Assembly: GCF_035818635.1 (NCBI RefSeq)
Contig: NZ_JAYLLH010000023.1
Location: 1 to 64,000 of the forward strand
Direction of reading: 5' to 3'
DNA: 64,000 bases
DNA from: Mesobacterium_A hydrothermale
GTDB taxonomy: Bacteria; Pseudomonadota; Alphaproteobacteria; Rhodobacterales; Rhodobacteraceae
Position 1 is the stretch's first letter, and each line of letters begins with the position of its first letter. This document shows, piece by piece, positions 8,439-16,367 of the stretch. The notes under the pieces were generated by a model. It was given only the letters and a program-made list of their open reading frames with translations. It did not search any database and was not told the origin of the DNA. The translations under genes were made by a program, and so were the position numbers.

Positions 8439-9493
8439 GCCTGATCGAACGCGCGGGGCTGGCCCTGCTGCACAAGGTGGACCCCGAAACCGCGCATGGC
8501 CTTGCCCTCAAGGCCCTGCAACTGGGTGTCGCCCCGGCGCCGGGGCTCGTCACCTCCGACCGGCTGCGCACGCAGGTGGCCGGGCTGTCCCTGCCCAACC
8601 CTATCGGGCTGGCCGCCGGGTTCGACAAGAACGCAACCGCGCTCTTGGGGCTCAGCCGCGCAGGTTTCGGCTTTTTCGAGGTCGGCGCCGCCACCCCGCG
8701 CCCGCAACCCGGCAACCCGCGCCCGCGGCTCTTCCGCCTGACCGAAGACCAGGCCGCGATCAACCGCTTCGGCTTCAACAACGACGGGATGGAGGCGATC
8801 GCCCGGCGGCTGGCCCTGCGCCCGCGCGACGCGGTGATCGGTCTGAACCTTGGCGCCAACAAGGACAGCGCCGACCGCGCCGCCGACTTCGCCACCGTGC
8901 TCGCCCGCTGCGGTCGGAACCTTGACTTCGCCACGGTGAACGTCTCCAGCCCCAACACCGAAAAGCTGCGCGACCTGCAGGGCAAAGCGGCGCTTTCGGC
9001 GCTGCTGGCCGGGGTCATGGCCGCCAACGCGGGCCTCGACACCCCGATCCCGGTTTTCCTGAAGATCGCCCCGGACCTAGACGACCAGGGTCTGGCCGAC
9101 GTGGCCGAGGTCGCGCGCGCCTCAGGCGTCGCCGGTGTCATCGCCACCAACACCACCCTGTCGCGCACCGGCCTGCAATCGGTGCACCGTGACCAGGCGG
9201 GCGGCCTCTCCGGCCAGCCGCTGTTCGAAAAATCCACCCGCGTCCTCGCCCGCCTGTCGGACCTGACCGAAGGCCAGTTGCCCCTGATCGGCGTGGGCGG
9301 GGTCAGCTCGGCCGAACAGGCCTATGCCAAGATCCGCGCCGGCGCCAGCGCGGTGCAGCTCTATACCGCTCTTGTCTACAAGGGCCTGTCACTTGCCGCC
9401 GACATCGCCCGCGGGCTTGACCGCCTGCTCGCCCGCGACGGGTTCGCGCAGGTGGCCGATGCCGTCGGCACCGGGAAAGAGGACTGGCGATGA
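8435..9493 (+). CDS. pyrD: Dihydroorotate dehydrogenase (quinone), class 2
   Basis: A 352-residue class 2 dihydroorotate dehydrogenase. It oxidises dihydroorotate to orotate in de novo pyrimidine synthesis and passes electrons to quinone at the inner membrane. The N-terminal ~40 residues are the membrane-contact helices. FMN and substrate motifs are GLAAGFDKNA, INRFGFNNDGME, the active-site loop NVSSPNT with its Ser base, ATNTT and IGVGGVSSAEQA. The start ATG overlaps the DUF952 stop, and the stop overlaps the arsC start, giving a three-gene coupled operon. Confidence 0.97.
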   Translation: MSLIERAGLALLHKVDPETAHGLALKALQLGVAPAPGLVTSDRLRTQVAGLSLPNPIGLAAGFDKNATALLGLSRAGFGFFEVGAATPRPQPGNPRPRLFRLTEDQAAINRFGFNNDGMEAIARRLALRPRDAVIGLNLGANKDSADRAADFATVLARCGRNLDFATVNVSSPNTEKLRDLQGKAALSALLAGVMAANAGLDTPIPVFLKIAPDLDDQGLADVAEVARASGVAGVIATNTTLSRTGLQSVHRDQAGGLSGQPLFEKSTRVLARLSDLTEGQLPLIGVGGVSSAEQAYAKIRAGASAVQLYTALVYKGLSLAADIARGLDRLLARDGFAQVADAVGTGKEDWR

Positions 9494-9831
9494 TCACCAT
9501 CTGGCACAACCCGCGCTGTTCGAAATCGCGTCAGGCGCTGACCCTGCTGCAAGACAGCGGCGCCAACATCACCATCCGCAAATACCTCGAAGACGCGCCC
9601 ACGCTCGATGACCTCCGCGCCGCGCAGGCCGCGCTCGGCCTGCCCGTCATCGACATGATGCGCCCGAAAGAGCCCGAATTCCGCGATCGGGGCCTCTCCC
9701 GTGACATGGACGACGCAACGCTGCTGCGCGCCATGGCCGAAACCCCAAAACTGATCGAACGCCCGATCGTCTTCCGGGACGGCAAGGCCCTGATCGCCCG
9801 CCCGCCGGAACGGGTGCGGGACCTCCTCTGA
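9490..9831 (+). CDS. arsC: Arsenate reductase (glutaredoxin-dependent)
   Basis: A 113-residue ArsC of the thioredoxin-fold, glutathione/glutaredoxin-dependent class. WHNPRCSKSR places the catalytic Cys at residue 10, with the arsenate-binding Args in LIERPIVFRDGKALIARPPERV. Length is typical. It is translationally coupled to pyrD by an ATGA overlap and there is no arsR or arsB nearby, so constitutive expression with pyrD is likely. Related YfgD-type proteins share this motif, and true arsenate activity is an inference. Confidence 0.92.
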   Translation: MITIWHNPRCSKSRQALTLLQDSGANITIRKYLEDAPTLDDLRAAQAALGLPVIDMMRPKEPEFRDRGLSRDMDDATLLRAMAETPKLIERPIVFRDGKALIARPPERVRDLL

Positions 9832-9835
9832 CCCT

Positions 9836-9901
9836 TTCATCTTTCCGCAAAATACTCCCGGGGTGAATTTGCCGGAACGGCAAAGATGGGGCAGCGCCCC
9901 C
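9836..9901 (-). repeat. Dispersed intergenic element, copy 2
   Basis: Plus-strand TTTCATCTTTCCGCAAAATA then CTCCCGGGG at 9836-9864, followed by a GGGGCAGCGCCCC hairpin at 9889-9901. Read on the minus strand the hairpin precedes the core and follows the fadB-type stop. It lies in the 136-base gap between convergent arsC and fadB-type genes. Confidence 0.6.
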
Positions 9902-9967
9902 TCTCCCCGGTCCGGGCAAGGCCCGGACCAATCCTGTGCGCGCGCCGAAGGCGCGGGCTCGTTCAGA

Positions 9968-12169
9968 TCACGCCGCCTTGGACGCGGGCGCGAACCGACC
10001 GTAAAAGCTCTGCCCCTTCTCGGCCATCTCCCGCAGCAGTGGCGGGCAGGCGAAGCGGTCACCAAAGGCCTCGGTCAGCTGGTCGCAGCGCTCCGCCGCA
10101 TAGGGCGCGCCGATCATGTCCAGCCAGCTCAGCGGGCCACCGGACCACGGCGCAAACCCCCAGCCCAGGATCGCGCCGACGTCGCCTTCGCGAATGTCCA
10201 TCAGCACGCCTTCCTCCAGCGCGCGCACCGCCTCAAGCGACTGCACGAACAGCAGCCGGTGCTGCACGTCGATCAGGCTCGGCTGATCGTCCGACTGCGG
10301 GTACTGCGCCTGTACGGTTGTGCTCAGGCCCGTGCGCTTGCCTGCCGCGTCGTAGTCATAAAAGCCCGCCTTCGCCTTGCGGCCCAGCCGCCCCTGCGCT
10401 TCCATCCAGAAGATGACCTCGTCGACCGCGCCGTCGGGATAGGCATCGCCCATCGCCGCCTTCGTGGCCCGTGCGATCTTGGCACCCAGATCGATGCTGG
10501 TCTCGTCCACCAGCTGCAGCGGCCCCAGCGGCATACCCAGCATCTTGGCGGCATTTTCGATCAGCGCGGGGGCCACGCCCTCAGCCACCATGCGGATGCC
10601 TTCGTTGATGTAGGGAATGATGCAGCGGTTTGCATAGAAGAACCGCGCGTCGTTCACAACGATCGGCGTCTTGCGGATCTGGCGCACGAAATCCAGCGCC
10701 TTGGCCACCGCGCGGTCACCGGTTTGCTTGCCCTTGATGATCTCGACCAGCAGCATCTTTTCCACCGGGCTGAAGAAATGAATGCCGATGAACTGCTCGG
10801 GACGTTTGCTGGCCTTGGCCAGCCCGGTGATCGGCAGGGTCGAGGTGTTCGACGCAAAGATGCAGTCCTCGCCGATCACCGCCTCGACCGCAGCGGTCAC
10901 CTCGGCCTTGATCTTGGGGTCCTCGAACACCGCCTCGATGATCAGGTCACAGCCTGCCAGGTCATTGTAATCCGCGGTCGCCGTGATCCGGTCCAGCATT
11001 GCCTCTTTCTTCTCGGGCGTGGCCTTCTTGCGGGCGATGCCCTTGTCCATGTAGCTGGCGGTATAGGCCTTGCCACGTTCCGCCGCCGCGATATCGCGAT
11101 CCAGCAGAACCACGTCGATTCCCGCCTGCGCGCTGACCAGCGCGATGCCCGCGCCCATCATGCCCGCGCCCAGCACACCCAGCTTCTGCACCCGTTGGTC
11201 GGCCACGTCGGCAGGTCGCACCGCGCCTTTTTCCAGCGCTTCCTTGTTGACGAACAGCGACCGGATCATCGCGCTTGACGACGGGTTTATCAGGACATTG
11301 GTGAACCAGCGCGCCTCGATCCGCAGCGCGGTGTCGAAATCGACCAGCGCGCCTTCATAAACCGCCGACAACAGCGCCTTGGCCGCCGGGAACACCCCAT
11401 GGGTCTTGCCGTTGACCATGGCCGAGGCACCCACGAAGGTCATGAACCCTGCCGGATGGTACGGTGCCCCGCCCGGCATCTTGTAGCCCTTGGCGTCCCA
11501 GGGTTTCACCAGGTCGGCGTCCTTGGCACTCAGTACCCAGTCGCGCGCGGCGGCCATCGGGTCTTCGCTGACCTCGTCGATGATGCCGGCTGCCTTGGCC
11601 TTTTTCGGATCCGACAGCTTGCCTTCCAGCAGGAAGGGCGATGCGCCCATCGCGCCCAGCTTGCGCACCAGCCGCGTGGTGCCGCCCGCGCCGGGGAAGA
11701 TGCCGACCATGATTTCCGGCAGGCCGATCTTGGCCTTGGGATTGTCGGCGGCAAAGATGCGGTGACAGGACAGCGGGATTTCCAGACCGATGCCCAGCGC
11801 GGTGCCCGGCAGAACGGCGGCGATCGGCTTGCCGCCCTTCTTGGTTTTGGGGTCCATCCCGGCCAGTTCGATCTTCCGCAGGATGCCATGGGTGCGCATG
11901 ATGCCTTCGAACAGGCCGCGCGCCGGTTCGTCACCTGCATCTTCCTTCATCTTGGCCAGAACGTTCAGGTCCATGCCCCCGGCAAAGCTGTCCGGCTTGC
12001 CCGAGGTCAGGATCACGCCCTTGACGGCGTCGTCCGCAAGCGCCTGATCGATCAGGCTGTCGAGCAGTTGAAACGCCTCAAGGCTCATCACGTTCATCGA
12101 CTTGCCGGGGGTGTCCCAGACGAGGGTGGCAATGCCGTCGGCATCGGTGGACATCGTGAAATCTGTCAT
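9968..12169 (-). CDS. fadB: FadB/FadJ-type enoyl-CoA hydratase/3-hydroxyacyl-CoA dehydrogenase
   Basis: A 733-residue bifunctional beta-oxidation enzyme that hydrates enoyl-CoA and oxidises the 3-hydroxyacyl-CoA. The crotonase domain (about 1-200) has the oxyanion segments SFAGGMDL and GTALGIGLEIPLSC. The NAD-binding domain begins near 315 with LGVLGAGMMGAGIA, followed by ASNTSTLPI and HFFSPVEKMLLVEII, and then two C-terminal helical repeats. The start at 12169 follows a GGAGA Shine-Dalgarno sequence, while the longer open frame is spurious. It is last in the minus-strand operon that includes the thiolase gene, so together they complete the beta-oxidation spiral. Confidence 0.95.
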   Translation of the reverse strand: MTDFTMSTDADGIATLVWDTPGKSMNVMSLEAFQLLDSLIDQALADDAVKGVILTSGKPDSFAGGMDLNVLAKMKEDAGDEPARGLFEGIMRTHGILRKIELAGMDPKTKKGGKPIAAVLPGTALGIGLEIPLSCHRIFAADNPKAKIGLPEIMVGIFPGAGGTTRLVRKLGAMGASPFLLEGKLSDPKKAKAAGIIDEVSEDPMAAARDWVLSAKDADLVKPWDAKGYKMPGGAPYHPAGFMTFVGASAMVNGKTHGVFPAAKALLSAVYEGALVDFDTALRIEARWFTNVLINPSSSAMIRSLFVNKEALEKGAVRPADVADQRVQKLGVLGAGMMGAGIALVSAQAGIDVVLLDRDIAAAERGKAYTASYMDKGIARKKATPEKKEAMLDRITATADYNDLAGCDLIIEAVFEDPKIKAEVTAAVEAVIGEDCIFASNTSTLPITGLAKASKRPEQFIGIHFFSPVEKMLLVEIIKGKQTGDRAVAKALDFVRQIRKTPIVVNDARFFYANRCIIPYINEGIRMVAEGVAPALIENAAKMLGMPLGPLQLVDETSIDLGAKIARATKAAMGDAYPDGAVDEVIFWMEAQGRLGRKAKAGFYDYDAAGKRTGLSTTVQAQYPQSDDQPSLIDVQHRLLFVQSLEAVRALEEGVLMDIREGDVGAILGWGFAPWSGGPLSWLDMIGAPYAAERCDQLTEAFGDRFACPPLLREMAEKGQSFYGRFAPASKAA

Positions 12170-12263
12170 CTTGGTCTCCAGGTCGGGTGCCCATGCGGAC
12201 CTTGCCGGCAGGGCAGTTCGTTTCATAGGTCGCAGGCGCCCGGAACCAAGCGGGCGCCGCGGA

Positions 12264-12740
12264 TCATTCCTTGCCGGCTCTTGTCCGGCTTGCGATCTCG
12301 GATTTCTGGCCGCGGGCCATGTCATCGCAGATGATCGGGAAGGCCGCGTTGCAGGCCGTGGATTCAATCCGCGTGCCTTTCCACTGGCCGTCGATCAGCA
12401 ACAGCGTCATGTCGTTCCAGTAAGGGGCCATGATCTGCTCGCCTTCGCGCAGGATATACGTCACATGGCGCCCCGCCAGCGTCTGGCGGTCCTTGTCCAG
12501 GAACACCGCGTCCTTGCAGACCCGGTGATATTCCTGCGCCCCCAACCGTCCGAGATGGTCTCGGAAGTCGTTCATCGCGATTTCCATTTCGAGCGCCGAG
12601 CTCAGCACGATCTCACGATCCGCGGTCAACATCATGTTGGGGATGGCCAGGTGTCGCAACATCAGTTCCAGGTCCCGAGTCCACAGCGCGCGGGTCACCG
12701 CATCAAGATTTGCCTGATAGATGTCGCGCGCCGTGGCCAT
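12264..12740 (-). CDS. NTF2-like (SnoaL-like) protein of the fad operon
   Basis: A 158-residue cytoplasmic protein with the helix-rich start and beta-sheet C-terminus of an NTF2/SnoaL-like fold (ARDIYQANLDAVTRALWTRD, then YHRVCKDAVFLDKDRQTLAG and VTYILREGEQIMAPYWN). No catalytic residues are assigned. It begins three bases after the thiolase stop and lies 94 bases before the FadB-type gene, so it is co-transcribed with beta-oxidation genes. A role in CoA-ester handling or regulation is only a guess from position. Confidence 0.8.
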   Translation of the reverse strand: MATARDIYQANLDAVTRALWTRDLELMLRHLAIPNMMLTADREIVLSSALEMEIAMNDFRDHLGRLGAQEYHRVCKDAVFLDKDRQTLAGRHVTYILREGEQIMAPYWNDMTLLLIDGQWKGTRIESTACNAAFPIICDDMARGQKSEIASRTRAGKE

Positions 12741-12743
12741 GGA

Positions 12744-13955
12744 TCAAACCCTTTCAATGATGGTCGCCGCCCCCATCCCGCTTGCAATGCACAACGTGGC
12801 CAGGCCGGTGCCCTTCCCGCTGCGTTCCAGTTCGTCCAGCAGCGTACCGATAATGATCGCGCCGGTGGCCCCAAGCGGATGCCCCATCGCAATCGACCCA
12901 CCGTTAACGTTAACGCGGTCGGCATCGACGTCAAATGCCTGCATGAAGCGCAGCACGACCGAGGCGAATGCCTCGTTCACCTCGAAAAGGTCGATGTCAG
13001 AAATCGCCATGCCACTGTCTGCCAGGATCTTTTGTGTCACCGGCACGGGACCGGTCAGCATGATGGTTGGATCGGTGCCGATCTTTGCGGTGGCCTTGAT
13101 CCGGGCGCGCGGCTTAAGCCCCCATTTTTCACCGAATTCCTTGTTGCCGATCAGGATCCCGGCAGAGCCATCGACGATGCCCGAGGAATTGCCGGCGTGG
13201 TGGATGTGGTTGATCCGCTCAAGATGCGGATATTTCATCAACGCCACCTTGTCGAAGCCCGGCATGACCTCACCCATGTCCTTGAAACTGGGCTTGAGCG
13301 CACCCAGCCCCTGCATGTCGGTGCCCGGACGTATGAATTCGTCATGGTCCAGGATCGCCAGCCCGTTGACGTCGCGCACGGTGACAATGGATTTGTCGAA
13401 CCGCCGGTCGTCCCAGGCCGCCTTGGCCCGGCGCTGCGATTCCACCGCCAGCGCATCGGCGTCGTCGCGGGTGAACCCATACTCGGTCGCGATCAGGTCG
13501 GCAGAAATGCCCTGCGGCACGAAATAGGTCTCCATTGCGATGCTGGGGTCCACGGCAATCGCCGCCCCGTCGCTGCCCATGGGCACCCGGCCCATCATTT
13601 CCACGCCACCGGCGATATAGGCATCACCCGCACCGCCCTTGACCTGGTTCGCGGCCAGGTTCACCGCCTCCATGCCACTGGCGCAGAACCGGTTGATCGC
13701 CAGCCCGGGAATGGCTTGATCGAGGTCCGAAGCCAGAACCGCGGTACGTGCCAGGCAGCCCCCCTGTTCGCCCACCTGGGTGACATTGCCCCAGATCACA
13801 TCCTCTACCGCATGGCCTTCCAGCCCGTTGCGATCCTTCAGCGCGTTCAGCACCTGTGTGGACAACCGCACCGCGGTCACCTCTTGCAGGCTGCCGTCCT
13901 TGCGGCCCTTGCCACGCGGCGTGCGCACGGCGTCATAGATATAGGCATCTGTCAT
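12744..13955 (-). CDS. fadA: Acetyl-CoA C-acyltransferase (thiolase)
   Basis: A 403-residue thiolase that cleaves 3-ketoacyl-CoA to acetyl-CoA and a shortened acyl-CoA. The acylated Cys is Cys91 in NRFCASGMEAVN. The C-terminal His and Cys lie in NGGSIAMGHPLGATGA and CIASGMGAATI. A GGAG sequence precedes the start at 13955, so the longer frame is not used. It lies between the GST and NTF2-like genes, and its partner FadB-type gene is two genes downstream. The order thiolase then FadB suggests the trifunctional pair. Confidence 0.95.
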   Translation of the reverse strand: MTDAYIYDAVRTPRGKGRKDGSLQEVTAVRLSTQVLNALKDRNGLEGHAVEDVIWGNVTQVGEQGGCLARTAVLASDLDQAIPGLAINRFCASGMEAVNLAANQVKGGAGDAYIAGGVEMMGRVPMGSDGAAIAVDPSIAMETYFVPQGISADLIATEYGFTRDDADALAVESQRRAKAAWDDRRFDKSIVTVRDVNGLAILDHDEFIRPGTDMQGLGALKPSFKDMGEVMPGFDKVALMKYPHLERINHIHHAGNSSGIVDGSAGILIGNKEFGEKWGLKPRARIKATAKIGTDPTIMLTGPVPVTQKILADSGMAISDIDLFEVNEAFASVVLRFMQAFDVDADRVNVNGGSIAMGHPLGATGAIIIGTLLDELERSGKGTGLATLCIASGMGAATIIERV

Positions 13956-13966
13956 GGTCGTCTCCT

Positions 13967-14599
13967 TCAGGCCCGGTCCGACGGGTTTCCGGGCATCAGA
14001 TCGTAGGGGTGTTTCCACCCCGGGGTGTTCTGGATGTTGCTCAGCCAGCGGTCGATATGCGCCCACTCGGCACGGTCAAAGCCAAACGGCTCTGGATAAT
14101 AGAGGTAAGCACAGCACGACAGGTCGGCGTTGCTCAGACCGTCCCCGACAATCCAGTCGCGTCCCTCGAGGTGGCTGTTCAGCACGTGATAGGTCGCCTT
14201 CAACCGCCCCTGGCAAAAGGCGATCACGTCGGCGTTGCGATGCTTCTCGGGCAGGAAATTCATCAGGAACCGCGTCATCCCCGCCATCGAGGACAGCTTG
14301 TGATTGTCCCACAACACCCAACGCAGCACCTCGTACTTGTCCTCGGGCGCCCCCCCGAACTTGCCAGTCCTGTCGGTGATCCACTGCTGGATCGCACCCG
14401 ATTGCGACAGCCTGAACTCACCATCGACCAGCAGGGGCGCCTCGCCCATCACGTTTTCCGCGCGGAATTCCGGGGTGCGCGACGCGCCATTGAAGAAGTC
14501 GACGAACACCGGCTCCCAGTCGAGCCCCGAAAGCTCCAGCGCCAGCGCCGCCTTGTAGGAATTTCCGGATTCCCCGAAGCAATGAAGTTTGATGGTCAT
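13967..14599 (-). CDS. Glutathione S-transferase family protein
   Basis: A 210-residue GST-like protein. The N-terminal thioredoxin-fold domain starts MTIKLHCFGESGNSYKAALA, with Ser/Asn in the glutathione-activating position. GEAPLLVDGEFRLSQSGAI carries the cis-Pro and the Glu/Ser glutathione-binding pair, and the all-helical C-terminal domain follows. It ends 11 bases before the thiolase start, so it belongs to the beta-oxidation operon. Its substrate is unknown. Confidence 0.9.
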   Translation of the reverse strand: MTIKLHCFGESGNSYKAALALELSGLDWEPVFVDFFNGASRTPEFRAENVMGEAPLLVDGEFRLSQSGAIQQWITDRTGKFGGAPEDKYEVLRWVLWDNHKLSSMAGMTRFLMNFLPEKHRNADVIAFCQGRLKATYHVLNSHLEGRDWIVGDGLSNADLSCCAYLYYPEPFGFDRAEWAHIDRWLSNIQNTPGWKHPYDLMPGNPSDRA

Positions 14600-14637
14600 G
14601 TCAGAGGCCTCACGTTTCATTTGTGACGAGGGCGCAC

Positions 14638-14692
14638 GCGGGGGATTTTGCATCCCCCGCACCCCCTGCAGGATATTTGCAGCAAGATGATG
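14638..14692 (+). repeat. Dispersed intergenic element, copy 3
   Basis: Stem GGGGGATTTTGCATCCCCC followed by GCACCCCCTGCAGG and ATATTTGCAGCAAGATGA. The plus strand carries the stem-then-core orientation, opposite to copy 4 some 165 bases away. Confidence 0.7.
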
Positions 14693-14787
14693 GGAAAGGA
14701 CTGCTTTGGTTACCGGTTGTTAACACTGCCTCGGCCAGATTGGTGCCACGGTACAGGCTGGGAAGCCGATGACCGTGCAAGGTGATG

Positions 14788-14840
14788 GCCCACCGGTCCG
14801 CCCGCAAGGGTAAACCCCGATTTGGCGCGGACCGGTGGGC
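14788..14840. repeat. 14-bp perfect inverted repeat
   Basis: GCCCACCGGTCCGC (14788-14801) is the reverse complement of GCGGACCGGTGGGC (14827-14840). The 25-base loop contains a small GGG-TAAA-CCC hairpin. There is no U-tract on either side, so a simple intrinsic terminator is unlikely; it could be an operator, a cruciform or a structured RNA. Confidence 0.7.
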
Positions 14841-14854
14841 TTGACTGTCCGCCA

Positions 14855-14906
14855 CATCATCTTGCCGAAAATATCCCACGGGGGTGTGGGGGTGTGAAAC
14901 CCCCAC
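14855..14906 (-). repeat. Dispersed intergenic element, copy 4
   Basis: CATCATCTTGCCGAAAATAT then CCCACGGGGG, followed by the stem GTGGGGGTGTGAAACCCCCAC (GTGGGGG pairs with CCCCCAC) at 14886-14906. Read on the minus strand it directly follows the stop of the acyl-CoA dehydrogenase gene, so the stem may act in 3' end formation. Confidence 0.7.
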
Positions 14907-14941
14907 CGCCCACGTTTCCAGGGGCGTCGCGCTCAGGCCCA

Positions 14942-16078
14942 TCACAGCCCCCTCGCAATCAGTTCTTTCATGATCTCGTTGGTGCCGCCATAGATCCGCT
15001 GCACCCGTGCATCCGTCCACATCTCCGCAACCGCGTATTCCTGCATGAAACCATAGCCGCCATGCAGTTGCAGGCAGTCGTCCAGCACTTCGCCCTGGGT
15101 GTCCGACAACCAGTATTTCGCCATTGCCGCCTTCTCGACCGACAGGTCACCTTTGAGGTGCTCTGCGATGCAGGCATCAAGAAACGCGCGCGAAACGGTT
15201 GTCTTGGTCTGGCACTCGGCCAGCTTGAACCGGGTGTTCTGAAACTGTGTCAGCGGGCCGCCAAACGCCTCGCGTTCCTTGCAATAGGCGATGGTGCGCG
15301 CCACGGCGCCTTCCATCGCGCCCACCGCGCCACAGCCGATGATCAGCCGCTCCTGCGGCAGTTGCCGCATCATCTGGTAAAACCCCTGCCCCTCCTGCTG
15401 ACCCAGCAGGTTTTCCGGTGCGATCTCGACATTGTCGAAGAACAGCTCGGACGTGTCCGCCGCATGGCAGCCGATCTTTTCAAGGTTGCGGCCCCGGGTG
15501 AACCCCTCGGCACCGTCGGTTTCCACCACCACCAGCGACACACCCCTGGCGCCTTCGGCCGGGTCGGTCTTGGCGGCGACGATGATCAGGTTGGCGTGCT
15601 GGCCGTTGGTGATGAAGGTCTTCTGCCCCGACAGCCGGTAGGCGTTGCCATCGCGGATCGCGCGGGTGCGGATCCGTTGCACGTCCGACCCGCCGGACGG
15701 TTCGGTCATCGCCAGCGCGCCGACCAGGTCCCCGCTGACCATCCGGGGCAGCCAGCGCGCCTTCTGCTCTTCGGTGCCGTAGGCCAGGATGTAATGCGCC
15801 ACGATCCCGGAATGAATGCCGTGGCCCCAACTGGCCAGGTTCAGGCGCGAGCCTGCCATCAGGATCACCGCCTCATGGCCGAAATCGCCGCCCGCGCCGC
15901 CATAGGCTTCGGGCACAGAGGGGCACAGCAACCCCAATTCGCCGGCCTGCTGCCAGGTTTCGCGGTCCATCTGGCCCTGTTTCCGCCACTTGTCATACAG
16001 CGGCATCCACTCGGTTTCGATGAACCGTTCGGTCATTTCTTCGAGCATCCTGTGCTCGTCGGTCATCCAGTCGGACAT
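14942..16078 (-). CDS. Acyl-CoA dehydrogenase, long-chain (LCAD) type
   Basis: A 378-residue FAD-dependent acyl-CoA dehydrogenase catalysing the first step of beta-oxidation. Conserved segments are AMTEPSGGSD (FAD contact), SGQKTFITNG, and the C-terminal LHGGYGFMQEY and RIYGGTNEI. The usual medium-chain catalytic Glu position reads Gly (IYGGT), while Glu243 in RQLPQERLI takes the place used as base in LCAD and isovaleryl-CoA dehydrogenases, so the enzyme should be active with a repositioned base. It lies in the fad operon downstream of a 70-residue RHH-like gene. Confidence 0.93.
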   Translation of the reverse strand: MSDWMTDEHRMLEEMTERFIETEWMPLYDKWRKQGQMDRETWQQAGELGLLCPSVPEAYGGAGGDFGHEAVILMAGSRLNLASWGHGIHSGIVAHYILAYGTEEQKARWLPRMVSGDLVGALAMTEPSGGSDVQRIRTRAIRDGNAYRLSGQKTFITNGQHANLIIVAAKTDPAEGARGVSLVVVETDGAEGFTRGRNLEKIGCHAADTSELFFDNVEIAPENLLGQQEGQGFYQMMRQLPQERLIIGCGAVGAMEGAVARTIAYCKEREAFGGPLTQFQNTRFKLAECQTKTTVSRAFLDACIAEHLKGDLSVEKAAMAKYWLSDTQGEVLDDCLQLHGGYGFMQEYAVAEMWTDARVQRIYGGTNEIMKELIARGL

Positions 16079-16103
16079 CTGCGCGCCTTCCTCCCCTTGG
16101 CAC

Positions 16104-16316
16104 CTATCGTTTGCGTTGGTCCAGCTCCGCGTTGAACAGCCGCAACCGGTGGGTCAGCGCCTCGGTATCCGTGACGCTGTTCCAGTGCTCGAAGACGAAA
16201 CTCAGCGCCTCGCCCTCATCCAAACCGGCCTCCTGCGCGAATTTGCGCAGGTTGCGGTATCCGTCCTCGGTCATGCCGAGGGTGATCCGGCGGGTCAGGC
16301 GAAAGCGTTTGGGCAT
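16104..16316 (-). CDS. Small RHH-like protein between two acyl-CoA dehydrogenases
   Basis: A 70-residue basic protein. Residues 4-16 (RFRLTRRITLGMT) look like a short basic beta strand and residues ~18-47 like two helices, the order of a ribbon-helix-helix DNA-binding unit. The start ATG at 16316 is 51 bases after the DmdC-like stop and the stop is 25 bases before the LCAD-type start, so it is embedded in the operon. It could be an operon-specific repressor or a protein partner. No homologue is recognised with certainty. Confidence 0.72.
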   Translation of the reverse strand: MPKRFRLTRRITLGMTEDGYRNLRKFAQEAGLDEGEALSFVFEHWNSVTDTEALTHRLRLFNAELDQRKR

Positions 16317-16367
16317 CGTTTCTCCCTGGGATCACCCCGCGGGCCGGGGTTGCCCCCCGGCGCGCGC

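Larger units (their letters stand above)
14600..14941. other. 342-base gap with two copies of the dispersed element and a long inverted repeat
   Basis: No convincing gene. From left to right it holds copy 3 of the dispersed element, a 14-bp inverted repeat at 14788-14840, and copy 4 in the opposite orientation. It separates the GST and acyl-CoA dehydrogenase genes of the same strand, so it may split the operon into two transcripts. Confidence 0.7.

Noticed and set aside
14600..14941. Possible small genes in the 342-base gap
   Set aside because: Frames present are low complexity and follow the G/C runs of the repeats; no ribosome site or coherent sequence was seen.
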